Below, one piece after another: positions 45,106-53,991 of a stretch of 64,000 bases of DNA. How positions within the stretch are numbered: position 1 is the first letter of the stretch; each line of letters starts with the position of its first letter. The stretch comes from an uncultured Blastocatellia bacterium (GTDB lineage Bacteria > Acidobacteriota > Blastocatellia > Pyrinomonadales > Pyrinomonadaceae), in contig CAMLLD010000021.1 in NCBI GenBank assembly GCA_946480785.1, positions 7,230-71,229 of the forward strand, given 5' to 3'. The notes beneath the pieces are model-generated. The model saw nothing but the letters and a program-made list of their open reading frames with translations. It was not told the DNA's origin and did not search any database. The translations under genes and the position numbers were made by a program.

Positions 45106-47022
45106 ATGAAAACTGTTTCCAAACCAATATTAAGAGGCATTCTGGTGACGATTGTACTTACCGGGCTGACGGCCACCGGCATGGCGCAGTTCGGTAACCA
45201 GTCCGCGATTAGAGACGTCGTCAGGCGTATTCAAACACGCACCGACTCCCTACAGCGAGACGTCCAAAATGCCTCCGACCGCAACAACTACAATCTCAAC
45301 GATCTAAACCGATTGATTCTGGATTTCGAAAGCGCCACTAACCAACTAGACCGACGCCTGAACTCCGGTCGCGCTAACTCAGCAGACGCGCGCCCCGTTC
45401 TCGATCGTGCGGCGCTGATCGACAGCTTCTTCCAGAACAACCGCATCGGCGCCGGCTCGCAGCGCGACTGGCAAGCGCTTCGCGCCGATCTCGATCAACT
45501 GGCGAGCTACTTCAATCTGAGTACGAATTGGGGCACAGGAACAAGCACCGGCAGCTACGGTGACAACAACTACAACCTCAATGACGCGCAGATGCGCCAG
45601 TTGGTTTACCAACTCAACACGCGCACGACCACGTTCAGCCGCACGCTGCGCAACGATCTCAACCGCGTTAACGGCCGCTATTCAGCCGACGAGGTTCGCA
45701 CGCACTTGAGCGAGTTTGAATCTGCTTTGGTCCAACTGCGCAATCGTGTGAACAGCCGGCAGTCGTCGCAGTCAGACGCGCGCGAAGTGCTCGAGCATGC
45801 GGCTTATCTGAACCGCTACGTCACAGACCAGCGGTTCTCGTATCAGACACAGAACAACTGGACCGCACTGCGGCAGGATCTCGATCGCCTGGCGAGTGCT
45901 TACAACGTTGCGTGGAACTGGTCCAATCTTCCGTCCGACAACAATAGCGGCAACTATGGCGGCGGCACGCGTCGCGATCTGACTGGAACGTTCCGTCTCA
46001 ACACGAGCCGCGGTGACGATGCTCGTGCGGCGGTTGATGCAGCGACCAGGAATCTCTCGGCTGCGGAACGCCAGCGTGTTTATGACATGTTGCTACGACG
46101 TTTGGATTCGCCGCAGATGCTCGCGATCGATCGTCGTGGCACTTCGGTGACAATCGCTTCGACGCGTGCGCAACAGATCAACTTTGTAGCTGATGGCCGC
46201 GAACAGGTCGAGACGACGCAAAGCGGACGTCAGGTGCGAGTTCGGGCGCAGTTTCAGGGTGATGCGCTGACAGTGACGAGAACCGGTGAACGCGCCAACG
46301 ATTTCACGGTTACGTTCGATCCGGTTGAGAACGGCCGCGCGCTGCTGGTAACGCGTACGCTCTACACGGATCGTGTGAATCAGCCGGTCACCGTGCGGAC
46401 TTACTACGATCGCACTTCCGACGTCGCGGAGCTCAACATCTACGACACCAATCGTGAAGGCAACGTGGGTGGTCCAATTGCCACCGGCAACTTCGTGATT
46501 CCGGACGGCACGGAAATCGTCGCCGTTTTGAACAACGATCTGTCGACGCAGAACGTGCAGCAGAACGATCGCTTCACGATGACGGTTCGTTCGCCGGGCC
46601 AGTTTGAAGGCGCGACGATCGAAGGTTACGTGGCCAGCGTCGAGCGCAGCGGACGTGTCAGCGGACGCTCGCAGGTGACGTTGGACTTCGACACGATTCG
46701 TTTACGCAACGGCCAGACTTATCGCTTTGCCGGCATTCTCGAAACCGTTCGCACGCCGAGCGGCGATGTGGTGCGGGTCGATAATGAAGGCGCGGTGCGC
46801 GACAGTGATCAGACCAAACAGACGGTCACGCGCACGGCGATCGGAACCGCTGTCGGCGCCCTAATCGGTGCGATTGCAGGCGGTGGCAAAGGCGCGGCGA
46901 TCGGCGCGGTAGTCGGCGCCGGTGCTGGCGCTGGTTCGGTCTACATTCAGGGTAGAAACGATCTCGAACTGCCGGCCGGAACAGAGGTCACTGTGAGGGC
47001 GACTGGTCCAAGAGCAGGGTAA
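45106..47022 (+). CDS. Secreted protein with internal duplication and C-terminal glycine zipper
   Basis: A 638-residue protein. A signal peptide (about 1-27) precedes two similar helical domains (about 33-145 and 160-275), each with a VxxIQ/TRT start, an ALRxDLDxLAS core and a closing YNxxxNW. Residues about 290-560 are beta-rich with many Thr and Arg. Residues about 570-615 form a YMGG-like glycine zipper (GTAVGALIGAIAGGGKGAA). Glycine zippers usually make membrane-spanning or oligomerising helices. Function is unknown; export to the envelope is likely. A strong AAGGAGG site lies before the ATG. Confidence 0.72.
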   Translation: MKTVSKPILRGILVTIVLTGLTATGMAQFGNQSAIRDVVRRIQTRTDSLQRDVQNASDRNNYNLNDLNRLILDFESATNQLDRRLNSGRANSADARPVLDRAALIDSFFQNNRIGAGSQRDWQALRADLDQLASYFNLSTNWGTGTSTGSYGDNNYNLNDAQMRQLVYQLNTRTTTFSRTLRNDLNRVNGRYSADEVRTHLSEFESALVQLRNRVNSRQSSQSDAREVLEHAAYLNRYVTDQRFSYQTQNNWTALRQDLDRLASAYNVAWNWSNLPSDNNSGNYGGGTRRDLTGTFRLNTSRGDDARAAVDAATRNLSAAERQRVYDMLLRRLDSPQMLAIDRRGTSVTIASTRAQQINFVADGREQVETTQSGRQVRVRAQFQGDALTVTRTGERANDFTVTFDPVENGRALLVTRTLYTDRVNQPVTVRTYYDRTSDVAELNIYDTNREGNVGGPIATGNFVIPDGTEIVAVLNNDLSTQNVQQNDRFTMTVRSPGQFEGATIEGYVASVERSGRVSGRSQVTLDFDTIRLRNGQTYRFAGILETVRTPSGDVVRVDNEGAVRDSDQTKQTVTRTAIGTAVGALIGAIAGGGKGAAIGAVVGAGAGAGSVYIQGRNDLELPAGTEVTVRATGPRAG

Positions 47023-47030
47023 ACAGTGCA

Positions 47031-47071
47031 ATCCACAGATTACGCAGATTTGTTCTGTGTAATCTGTGGAT
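47031..47071. terminator. ACAGATTAC-type hairpin between convergent genes
   Basis: ATCCACAGATTAC (47031-47043) pairs with GTAATCTGTGGAT (47059-47071). GCAGA and TCTGT inside extend the stem to 18 bp with one G-T wobble around TTTGT. It lies eight bases after the plus-strand stop and five bases before the minus-strand lipoprotein gene end. It is identical in its left arm to the hairpin at 55414. Confidence 0.7.
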
Positions 47072-47075
47072 GGTT

Positions 47076-47657
47076 TTAGTTAATCGTAACGCTGGCGGTC
47101 TGCGGTAAACGTTCGACCGTCAGCGTTAACTTTTGTGCGGAAGCCACGGCCTGCTTATCAGGAGATTGGAAGAACAGAAATCCCTGCCGGTGTGACTCGC
47201 CGGACGCGAGCGGCGTTTTGAGATCGAAAGCGTAAGCGCCAAACTCCTGCTCGAATTGTTTGCGCGAGTTTGGATTGTAAAGCGTAATGCCGTTGGCCTT
47301 CATAATGCGCGACACGGCGCGCTTCGGCGGCAGTAGTTTCCATTCGCGGTTTTGATCGTCGCGTAGATGAAAGCGAGCGCGCTTCAATTCCACCGCCGCG
47401 CCGCTCTGAAAGGCGAGTTCGATCCGCACCGGCAACACGCCTGCAAGCGGAAGATTTGATTCGAAGAGCTCCTGAATTTGCTCGTCGGTGAGCAAAGGCG
47501 CGACGCGCAAGGTCACGCCGTTCGCTTCAGCGGTGCGCGCGTTCGCCGGCAGCGGCGGCAGCTCGGATGCAGGCTTCACCTTGAACAGCGAACCGCTGCA
47601 CGAGGTCGTCAGTGCCAGCGCGATGAAGAGGCCCAGTAAGGAAAGGCGTCGGGTCAT
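47076..47657 (-). CDS. Lipoprotein of unknown function
   Basis: A 193-residue protein with a type II signal peptide: a hydrophobic stretch ending in LTTSCSG, the cysteine near residue 20 being the likely lipid-anchored residue. The mature part starts ASELPPLPANAR and contains a conserved-looking beta-rich domain without recognised motifs. It should sit in the outer or inner membrane facing the periplasm. It ends at the shared hairpin at 47031-47071. Confidence 0.75.
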   Translation of the reverse strand: MTRRLSLLGLFIALALTTSCSGSLFKVKPASELPPLPANARTAEANGVTLRVAPLLTDEQIQELFESNLPLAGVLPVRIELAFQSGAAVELKRARFHLRDDQNREWKLLPPKRAVSRIMKANGITLYNPNSRKQFEQEFGAYAFDLKTPLASGESHRQGFLFFQSPDKQAVASAQKLTLTVERLPQTASVTIN

Positions 47658-47715
47658 GAATGCAATTTAACACAATCGTTGCGATCTGCGGCGGTGTGTT
47701 ACTATCCGCGAAATC

Positions 47716-48234
47716 ATGATTAGACCGTTTCGTGGGGTGCACCCGCAGATTCACCCGACCGCGTACGTGGACCCAAGCGCTCAAGTTATCGGCGACGTGC
47801 ATCTCGGCGAAGAGGCCTCGATCTGGTGCAATTGCACCGTGCGCGGCGATATTCATTACATCCGCATAGGCGATCGCGCGAACCTCCAGGACAACTGCGT
47901 GATTCACGTGCAGAACGGAACGCACCCGACGATTCTAGAAGAGGAAGTCACGGTCGGTCACAGCGTCACGCTCCACGGCTGCTACGTCGAACGCGGATCG
48001 CTCATCGGCATCGGTTCGATTTTGTTAGACGACGTGCGCGTCGGCGAGTTTTCACTGGTCGCGGCGGGATCGCTATTGAGTCCGCGAACGGTGATTCCAC
48101 CGCGTTCGCTGGTGATGGGTTACCCGGCGCGCGTGAAGCGGCCGCTGAGCGATAAGGAAGTCGCCGACCTGGCGCTGTTCTGGCAAAACTACGTGAACTA
48201 CACGCGCGAGTATCTGAAAGAACAATCCCAATAA
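47716..48234 (+). CDS. Gamma-carbonic anhydrase-like hexapeptide-repeat protein
   Basis: A 172-residue left-handed beta-helix protein made of hexapeptide repeats (DPSAQVIGDVHLGEEASIW). Putative zinc ligands are histidines in NCVIHVQ and GHSVTLHGC, as in the YrdA/PaaY/gamma-CA family. Such proteins can be carbonic anhydrases or metal-binding relatives. Whether it is active is not certain without measuring. The next gene starts 15 bases downstream. Confidence 0.85.
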   Translation: MIRPFRGVHPQIHPTAYVDPSAQVIGDVHLGEEASIWCNCTVRGDIHYIRIGDRANLQDNCVIHVQNGTHPTILEEEVTVGHSVTLHGCYVERGSLIGIGSILLDDVRVGEFSLVAAGSLLSPRTVIPPRSLVMGYPARVKRPLSDKEVADLALFWQNYVNYTREYLKEQSQ

Positions 48235-48249
48235 GGACCACAGCCCTGA

Positions 48250-48903
48250 ATGAAACTTTCCGGAAAACTGATCTTTGCCATCGCTATCACACTCTTCATC
48301 AACGTCTCGGCCTTCGCGCAGTCAAGCGATAATCCGTTTCTCTTAAAACGCGGCGACAACGAGCTTGGCTTCTGGGCCGGCTTCTCACCGAAAGCGACGA
48401 CGATCTTCGGCGGCTTGCACGACGATGAAGCCGAGGATCGAAAGTTCTTCATAGCCGCGTTTCGTTATGGACGCACGCTCGGCGCGCCCAAGCGGGTGGC
48501 GCTGCAATACACGCTGGATATAGTGCCGGTTGCCGTTGCGACGGGAACGATCGTCAGCCGCACGACTGCAGGCGGCGTGACGACGTTTCATCGCGAGACT
48601 GCGTACGGCGGCGGCATCACACCGCTAGGCTTCCAGATCGATTTTCGAAACGGCTCGAAAGTGCATCCGTTCGCGCACGTAAACGGCGGTCTGCTTTGGT
48701 TCAATAAGTCGGTGCCGATCGAAGACGCGGGGAGTTTTGCTTATGTCGGCGAAGCTGGTGGCGGCGTGCGCATTTTCACGTCGGAGCGGCGCGCGGTCAC
48801 TCTCGGCGTGAAGTTTCATCACATCTCCAATGGCGATCGGCAGGGATCGAATCGCGGCTTGAACCAGTTTGTGATCTACGGCGGTTTTTCTATCTTTAAG
48901 TAA
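48250..48903 (+). CDS. Outer-membrane acyloxyacyl hydrolase/PagL-like (lipid A 3-O-deacylase family)
   Basis: A 217-residue protein with a signal peptide (about 1-23) and an alternating beta pattern for an eight-stranded barrel. The family motif is seen near residues 190-206: FHHISNGD…NRGLN, with His191 and Ser193 as catalytic candidates. PagL removes a 3-O-linked acyl chain from lipid A. The acidic residue usually found about 12 residues after the serine is not evident, so activity is doubtful. It overlaps hisS by one base at TAATG, an unusual partner. Confidence 0.7.
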   Translation: MKLSGKLIFAIAITLFINVSAFAQSSDNPFLLKRGDNELGFWAGFSPKATTIFGGLHDDEAEDRKFFIAAFRYGRTLGAPKRVALQYTLDIVPVAVATGTIVSRTTAGGVTTFHRETAYGGGITPLGFQIDFRNGSKVHPFAHVNGGLLWFNKSVPIEDAGSFAYVGEAGGGVRIFTSERRAVTLGVKFHHISNGDRQGSNRGLNQFVIYGGFSIFK

Positions 48904-50282
48904 TGCCTGCGACGAAGACTCAACCGGCGCGCGGCATGCGCGACTTTTTGCCCGAAGACGTTCGCAAACGCGAATACGTCATCGGTGTGATCAAGGAGGT
49001 GTACGAGCGTTACGGTTTCGAGCCGCTCGAAACGCCCGCGGTTGAGAACATCGAGACGTTGCTGGGCAAGTATGGTGAAGAAGGAAACCAGCTCATCTTC
49101 AAGATACTGAAGCGCGGCGTGCATGAGAGCACGGGCGAAGCGGATCTCGCGCTGCGTTACGATCTGACGGTGCCGCTCGCGCGCGTTGTCGCCGAGTATC
49201 GCGACAAGCTGCCGAAGTTTTTCAAGCGTTATCAGATTCAACCGGTGTGGCGCGCGGATCGTCCTGCTCGCGGAAGGTACCGCGAGTTTTATCAGTGTGA
49301 CGTGGACGTGCTTGGCTCGCGCTCGACGATCGTTGAGTCAGAGATTTGCGCGGCGGCGTGCGAAGTATTGACGAAGCTCGGCTTCAACGATTTCTCTGTT
49401 CGCATCAATCACCGGAAAGCGTTGACGGGCATTCTCGCGGTCGCGGGCGTCGCGTTGGACCAGCACGAGTCGGCGCTGATCGCGCTCGACAAGCTCGACA
49501 AGATTGGACGCGAAGGAGTCGAGAAAGAATTCGCCGCGCGCGGGATCAATGAGATCGCCGGTTCTAATCTCTTAAATCTCTTCTCCGCTTTGGCTGAGCT
49601 CGAACACGCGGCGGACATCGCGGACCAAACGCAACAGGCCGTCAACAAAGCGATCCTCGGCCGCATCGTCGAGTTCGTCGGCGACAACGAGCTCGGCGCG
49701 CAGGGCGTTGACGAGCTGCAATCGATCCTCGACTTCGCCGAAGCGATCGGGATCGGCAATCGCCTCAAGATCGATCCGAGTCTGGCGCGTGGACTCTCGT
49801 ACTACACCGGCGCGATCATGGAGATCAACGTGAAGGATCTCGCGGGCAGTCTCGCCGGCGGCGGTCGTTACGATAATCTTGTCGGCATGTTTCTCGGTCA
49901 CGACGTACCTGCCTGCGGCTTATCGCTCGGTCTCGAAAGAATTCTCGTCGTGATGAGCGAGAAAGAGATGTTTCCGCCCGAACTCGTTAGTGCGCCGGCG
50001 GACGTGATGGTCGCGATCTGGAACGAAGACACGATGGCGGAGTCCCTCGAGTTGGCGCAGCGGCTGCGCGCGGAAGGTTTGCGAGTTGATCTCTATCCGG
50101 AGGCTGATAAGCTGGGCAAGCAGTTCAAGTATGCCTCATCGCGTTCGATTCCGTTCGTGGCCGTAATCGGTGATGAGGAGCGCGCGCAGGGGAAGATCGC
50201 GGTCAAAGATATGAGCACGGGCGAGCAGCAAGCTGTGTCGCCGGAGGAAGTGGTGGAACGTCTGCGAAAGACGGAGAGTTAG
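48903..50282 (+). CDS. hisS: Histidyl-tRNA synthetase
   Basis: A 459-residue class II synthetase that charges tRNA-His. The motifs are ARGMRDFLPEDV (start), RYDLTVPLARVV, QPVWRADRPARGRYREFYQC (motif 2), ARGLSYYTGAI (HisA box) and CGLSLGLERI (motif 3). A C-terminal anticodon-binding domain (DVMVAIWNEDTMAESLELA) is present. The ATG overlaps the stop of the PagL-like gene (TAATG). It is followed by DUF1572 (1 base) and aspS, so the two synthetases are likely co-expressed. Confidence 0.96.
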   Translation: MPATKTQPARGMRDFLPEDVRKREYVIGVIKEVYERYGFEPLETPAVENIETLLGKYGEEGNQLIFKILKRGVHESTGEADLALRYDLTVPLARVVAEYRDKLPKFFKRYQIQPVWRADRPARGRYREFYQCDVDVLGSRSTIVESEICAAACEVLTKLGFNDFSVRINHRKALTGILAVAGVALDQHESALIALDKLDKIGREGVEKEFAARGINEIAGSNLLNLFSALAELEHAADIADQTQQAVNKAILGRIVEFVGDNELGAQGVDELQSILDFAEAIGIGNRLKIDPSLARGLSYYTGAIMEINVKDLAGSLAGGGRYDNLVGMFLGHDVPACGLSLGLERILVVMSEKEMFPPELVSAPADVMVAIWNEDTMAESLELAQRLRAEGLRVDLYPEADKLGKQFKYASSRSIPFVAVIGDEERAQGKIAVKDMSTGEQQAVSPEEVVERLRKTES

Positions 50283-50283
50283 T

Positions 50284-50841
50284 ATGTCGAGTGAAGCAGT
50301 TGCACAGGATTATCTAAATGACGCGCGCAAGGCGATGCGCGCTTATAAAAAGCTCGCGGACAAAGCGCTCGCGCAACTCAAAGACGACGAGTACTTCGTC
50401 ACGCTCGACGAAGAGGCGAACAGTATCGCCGTTGTCATGAAGCACATCGCCGGCAACGCGATTTCGCGCTGGACCGACTTTCTTACCAGCGATGGCGAGA
50501 AACCCGATCGCAATCGCGACTACGAATTCGTCATCCTTCCCGAAACGACGAAGGACGACGTGCTCGCTTACTGGGAACGCGGTTGGCAATGCGTGTTCGA
50601 CGCACTCGATCCCTTGCAAAGCGAAGATCTGGAAAAGAAAGTGTACATTCGCGGCGAAGAGCACACCGTCGTGCAGGCGATCAATCGACAACTGATGCAT
50701 TACGCGTATCACATCGGCCAGATCGTTTTCCTGGCCAAACATTTTCGCTCCGCTGACTGGCAAACGCTGAGTATTGCGCGAAACAAGTCCGCGGATTTCA
50801 ACGCTTCAGCGGGCCCGAAATCACTCAGGACGATGAAGTAA
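50284..50841 (+). CDS. DUF1572 (DinB-like) protein
   Basis: A 185-residue protein of the four-helix DinB/YfiT-like superfamily. Possible metal ligands are His53 in MKHIAGN and the two histidines in HYAYHIGQI near 139-143. Members are putative thiol-dependent transferases or hydrolases. Its position between hisS and aspS, one base after hisS, suggests only a shared transcript. Start is ATG; ordinary length. Confidence 0.8.
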   Translation: MSSEAVAQDYLNDARKAMRAYKKLADKALAQLKDDEYFVTLDEEANSIAVVMKHIAGNAISRWTDFLTSDGEKPDRNRDYEFVILPETTKDDVLAYWERGWQCVFDALDPLQSEDLEKKVYIRGEEHTVVQAINRQLMHYAYHIGQIVFLAKHFRSADWQTLSIARNKSADFNASAGPKSLRTMK

Positions 50842-50856
50842 TTTTTAGAACGTTTC

Positions 50857-52668
50857 ATGATGTTGGACCATCTCGGAAATCTGGAACGCACGCATTCCTG
50901 CGGCGAACTGCGCGCCGCCGATATCGGCAAACAAGTCACGCTCATGGGCTGGGTGGCGAAGCGTCGTGACTTCGGCGAGCTTACCTTCGTCGATCTGCGC
51001 GACCGCGCGGGCATCACGCAAGTCGTGCTCAACCCCGCATTCTCCGCCGAAGCGCACGCGAAAGCGAAGGAGCTGCGCGGCGAATACGTGATCGCCGTCA
51101 CGGGCGAAGTCGTCATGCGCGACGAGCACACGCGCAACCCGAAGATCCCGACCGGCGATATTGAAGTTCACGCCACCGAGCTATGGATTCTGAACGACGC
51201 GCGCACGCCGCCGTTTCAACTCGACGCGCCGCCCGACGCGCTCGCCAGCGAAGACCTGCGTTTGAAGTATCGCTATCTCGATCTGCGTCGACCGCAGCTC
51301 CAGCGTCACTTGCGCTTGCGTCATCGCGTGCTCAACGAGATCCGGCGTTACATGACGGCACAGGGTTTCACCGAGATCGAAACCCCCGTGCTGATCAAGT
51401 CGACGCCCGAGGGCGCGCGCGACTACATCGTGCCGTCGCGAATCTTTCCCGGGAAATTCTTCGCGCTGCCGCAGTCGCCGCAACTCTTCAAACAGTTGTG
51501 CATGATCGGCGGGATGGACAAGTACTTCCAGATCGCGCATTGCTTCCGCGACGAAGATCTGCGCGCCGATCGCCAGCCGGAATTCACCCAACTCGACGTG
51601 GAGATGAGTTTCGCCACGCTCGAGCAGATCTACACGTTGATCGAAAATCTGTTTGCGAGTGTGTTCAAGTTGATCGACGTCGATCTGCCCACGCCATTTC
51701 CGCGTTTCACTTTCGCTGAAGTGATGTCGCGCTTTGGCTCTGACAAACCGGACTTGCGCATCTCGGGTCTCGAGTTGCAGGACCTTTCCCCGGCGCTCGA
51801 AGGTACTGACTTTCCGCCGTTCGCGTCGGCGTTGAGTTCAGGCGGACAGGTCAAAGGCATCGTCGTTCCCGGTGGCGCAAACCTTTCGCGCAAAGTGCTC
51901 GACGATTTGCAGGAGTTTGCGAAACGTTACGGCGCGACCGCATTGCCGTGGATCAAACTGGCTGACGAGCTTTCTTCGTCGCTGTTGAAAGCGCTCGGTC
52001 ACGACCAAGTGTCGCGAATAGCCCAAGTGGCCGGAGCAAACAAAGGGGATTTGGTACTGATCGTCGCGGGCAAGCCGAAAATCGTAGCGGCGAGTCTCGG
52101 CGCTTTAAGAAACGAAGTCGCGAAGCGCGAGAACCTGATTCCCGCAAACGTCTACGCGCCGCTGTGGGTCACTGACTTCCCGATGTTCGAGTTTCACGAA
52201 GAAGACGGCCGTTACTACTCGATGCACCATCCGTTCACTTCGCCCGTCGATGAAGATCTCCCGCTACTCGAACGCGCGGTCGAAGGCGGCGAAACAGACC
52301 TGCTCGCGAACATTCGCACGAAGGCTTACGACCCGGTCATCAACGGCGTCGAAATGGCGAGCGGCTCGATTCGTATTCACCGCCGCGATGTGCAGCGCCT
52401 CGTCTTTAAAGCGCTCGGCATGACCACGGAAGAAGCGCGTGAACGGTTCGGGTTCTTCCTCGACGCGCTCGAATACGGCACGCCGCCGCACGGCGGCATC
52501 GCGCCCGGCATCGATCGCCTGATGATGGTGCTCGCCGGCACCGACAACATGCGCGACGTGATTGCGTTTCCGAAAACCGCGTCCGCCGCCGACCTGATGA
52601 TTGACGCGCCCGGCGAAGTCGATCCGAAGCAGTTGGAAGAACTGCACCTGAAGATCGTCGAAGATTGA
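50857..52668 (+). CDS. aspS: Aspartyl-tRNA synthetase
   Basis: A 603-residue bacterial-type class II synthetase. It has an OB-fold anticodon domain (GWVAKRRDFGELTFVDLRDR), motif 2 (IAHCFRDEDLRADRQPEFTQ), the insertion domain and motif 3 (GIAPGIDRLMMVL). Charges tRNA-Asp; whether it also charges tRNA-Asn cannot be told from this. Its end overlaps the start region of the JAMM gene. Confidence 0.96.
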   Translation: MMLDHLGNLERTHSCGELRAADIGKQVTLMGWVAKRRDFGELTFVDLRDRAGITQVVLNPAFSAEAHAKAKELRGEYVIAVTGEVVMRDEHTRNPKIPTGDIEVHATELWILNDARTPPFQLDAPPDALASEDLRLKYRYLDLRRPQLQRHLRLRHRVLNEIRRYMTAQGFTEIETPVLIKSTPEGARDYIVPSRIFPGKFFALPQSPQLFKQLCMIGGMDKYFQIAHCFRDEDLRADRQPEFTQLDVEMSFATLEQIYTLIENLFASVFKLIDVDLPTPFPRFTFAEVMSRFGSDKPDLRISGLELQDLSPALEGTDFPPFASALSSGGQVKGIVVPGGANLSRKVLDDLQEFAKRYGATALPWIKLADELSSSLLKALGHDQVSRIAQVAGANKGDLVLIVAGKPKIVAASLGALRNEVAKRENLIPANVYAPLWVTDFPMFEFHEEDGRYYSMHHPFTSPVDEDLPLLERAVEGGETDLLANIRTKAYDPVINGVEMASGSIRIHRRDVQRLVFKALGMTTEEARERFGFFLDALEYGTPPHGGIAPGIDRLMMVLAGTDNMRDVIAFPKTASAADLMIDAPGEVDPKQLEELHLKIVED

Positions 52669-52670
52669 AA

Positions 52671-53093
52671 ATGCCCACGCTTCGGCTCCTTCGCGAACAC
52701 CTCGACGCAATGATTGCTCATGCTCGCGAAGTGGCGCCGGCCGAATGTTGCGGCCTCATCGGCGGTCGCGACGAGCAGAACGCCCGCACGATCTATCGTC
52801 TGCGCAACGTCACCGCGAATCCCGAACGCGGCTACGAAGCCGCGCCCGAAGACCTGTTCGCCGCTCAGCGCCAGATGCGCGAGCGCGGCGAGGAACTACT
52901 CGCGATCTATCATTCCCACCCGCGCGCCGTGGATCCGAGTCCGTCGGAAACAGACGTCCGCCTCGCTTATTACCCGTCAGCAACTTACCTGATCGTCGGG
53001 CTCGGGGGAACCGACGCCACTGTGAAGGCGTTTTTCATCTCCGAGCGCGAACAACGCTGGCAACAGGTTGAGTATGAGATCGCGGGCGAGTAA
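52671..53093 (+). CDS. M67-family JAMM metallopeptidase
   Basis: A 140-residue zinc peptidase with the complete JAMM motif: Glu in PAECCGL and HSHPRAVDPSPSETD (His-x-His-x10-Asp). Bacterial relatives such as Mec process sulfur-carrier or ubiquitin-like proteins, releasing C-terminal residues. No such carrier is encoded nearby. The ATG at 52671 begins two bases after aspS; an overlapping TTG at 52665 is possible. It is followed by an inverted repeat. Confidence 0.88.
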   Translation: MPTLRLLREHLDAMIAHAREVAPAECCGLIGGRDEQNARTIYRLRNVTANPERGYEAAPEDLFAAQRQMRERGEELLAIYHSHPRAVDPSPSETDVRLAYYPSATYLIVGLGGTDATVKAFFISEREQRWQQVEYEIAGE

Positions 53094-53095
53094 GA

Positions 53096-53182
53096 TTTGG
53101 AGTGCGGGGACTTGTCACCGCTTTCTCCTGAAACCAATTCGCGGTTGGGATCAAAAGCGGTGACAAGTCCCCGCACTCCAAA
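53096..53182. repeat. REP-like inverted doublet with 29-base arms
   Basis: The arm at 53096-53124 (TTTGGAGTGCGGGG…) is perfectly complementary to 53154-53182, with a 29-base spacer. Each arm begins GGAG, contains GGGGACTTGTCACC with a small internal hairpin (GAC-TT-GTC) and ends CGCTTT. The pair is the two-unit form of the repeat at 19738-19795. It sits three bases after the JAMM gene and 11 before the next gene, so it may act as a terminator in practice. Confidence 0.7.
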
Positions 53183-53193
53183 GAGCGCTAAAG

Positions 53194-53865
53194 ATGGAGA
53201 CAAAGAAGACCAAGTACGACACTAACCCGCTTGATCCCGACGTCGAACGCAAGGCGGAGGAATCATGGGGCGGCGGAGCGCCGACGCAACAAGTGGGCGG
53301 CGAGACGCGCGAAGTCGCCAATGAAAGCGCGCGTAAGAACGTTTACTCCGAAGCGCCCACGCGTCGCTACGACAATCCACCGCTCGAACAGCCATACCCT
53401 TCAGTCTTCGTGCCGCCGACCTACGCGCCACCTGCGAATCAATATCAGCAGCCAGGAACGAACCCGTATTACGGGCCCGTCAGCAATCAACCCACATCAC
53501 GCAGCGTGCTCGGTCTCGGTATTCCCGAAAAATGGGCAGTCATACTTCCTTATGCGCCGTGGGTGGGCATCGTGGCTTCGCTGGTCGAGTTGTTTCTGAC
53601 GTCGCGTCGTGAAGTGAAAGTCCGCTTCCATGCGTCGCAGGCGCTGGCGCTGCACATCGCCATTCTGATCCTTTCAACGATCCTGGGTGTGGTGGGAACC
53701 TTCAGCGACAGCAATTTGGGCAGCCTGCTGTTCAAGACCGCAGCCACCGTATTCCTCATCATCTCGATGTTTCGCGTGTGGCGCGGGGAGCCCCATCGCA
53801 TCGCCCCGCTGGCGGAACCGGCGCAGTGGTTCAACGAACATATCGAGCCGCGGACGCAGGGCTAA
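53194..53865 (+). CDS. DUF4870-like membrane protein with a proline/tyrosine-rich N-terminus
   Basis: A 223-residue protein. The first 100 residues are polar and rich in Pro, Tyr, Gln and Asn, likely disordered in the cytoplasm. From about 107 to 195 there are two or three helices with the motif EVKVRFHASQALALH, typical of the DUF4870/Tic20-like family. Function is unknown. It ends with a short amphipathic tail. Confidence 0.7.
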   Translation: METKKTKYDTNPLDPDVERKAEESWGGGAPTQQVGGETREVANESARKNVYSEAPTRRYDNPPLEQPYPSVFVPPTYAPPANQYQQPGTNPYYGPVSNQPTSRSVLGLGIPEKWAVILPYAPWVGIVASLVELFLTSRREVKVRFHASQALALHIAILILSTILGVVGTFSDSNLGSLLFKTAATVFLIISMFRVWRGEPHRIAPLAEPAQWFNEHIEPRTQG

Positions 53866-53991
53866 TAGACCCACTGGCATTTTCATTGCATAAAGAACCG
53901 CAGGTCGCCCAAACCTTAGGAAATGGGGCGATCCTCGTTTCGATTTCGTGCATCACTAGCTGAAAAGGGTTACAGCTACCGGAGGCTAACT

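Noticed and set aside
53096..53182. Terminal inverted repeats of an insertion sequence
   Set aside because: Only 29 bases lie between the arms, with no transposase; the REP doublet explanation fits better.
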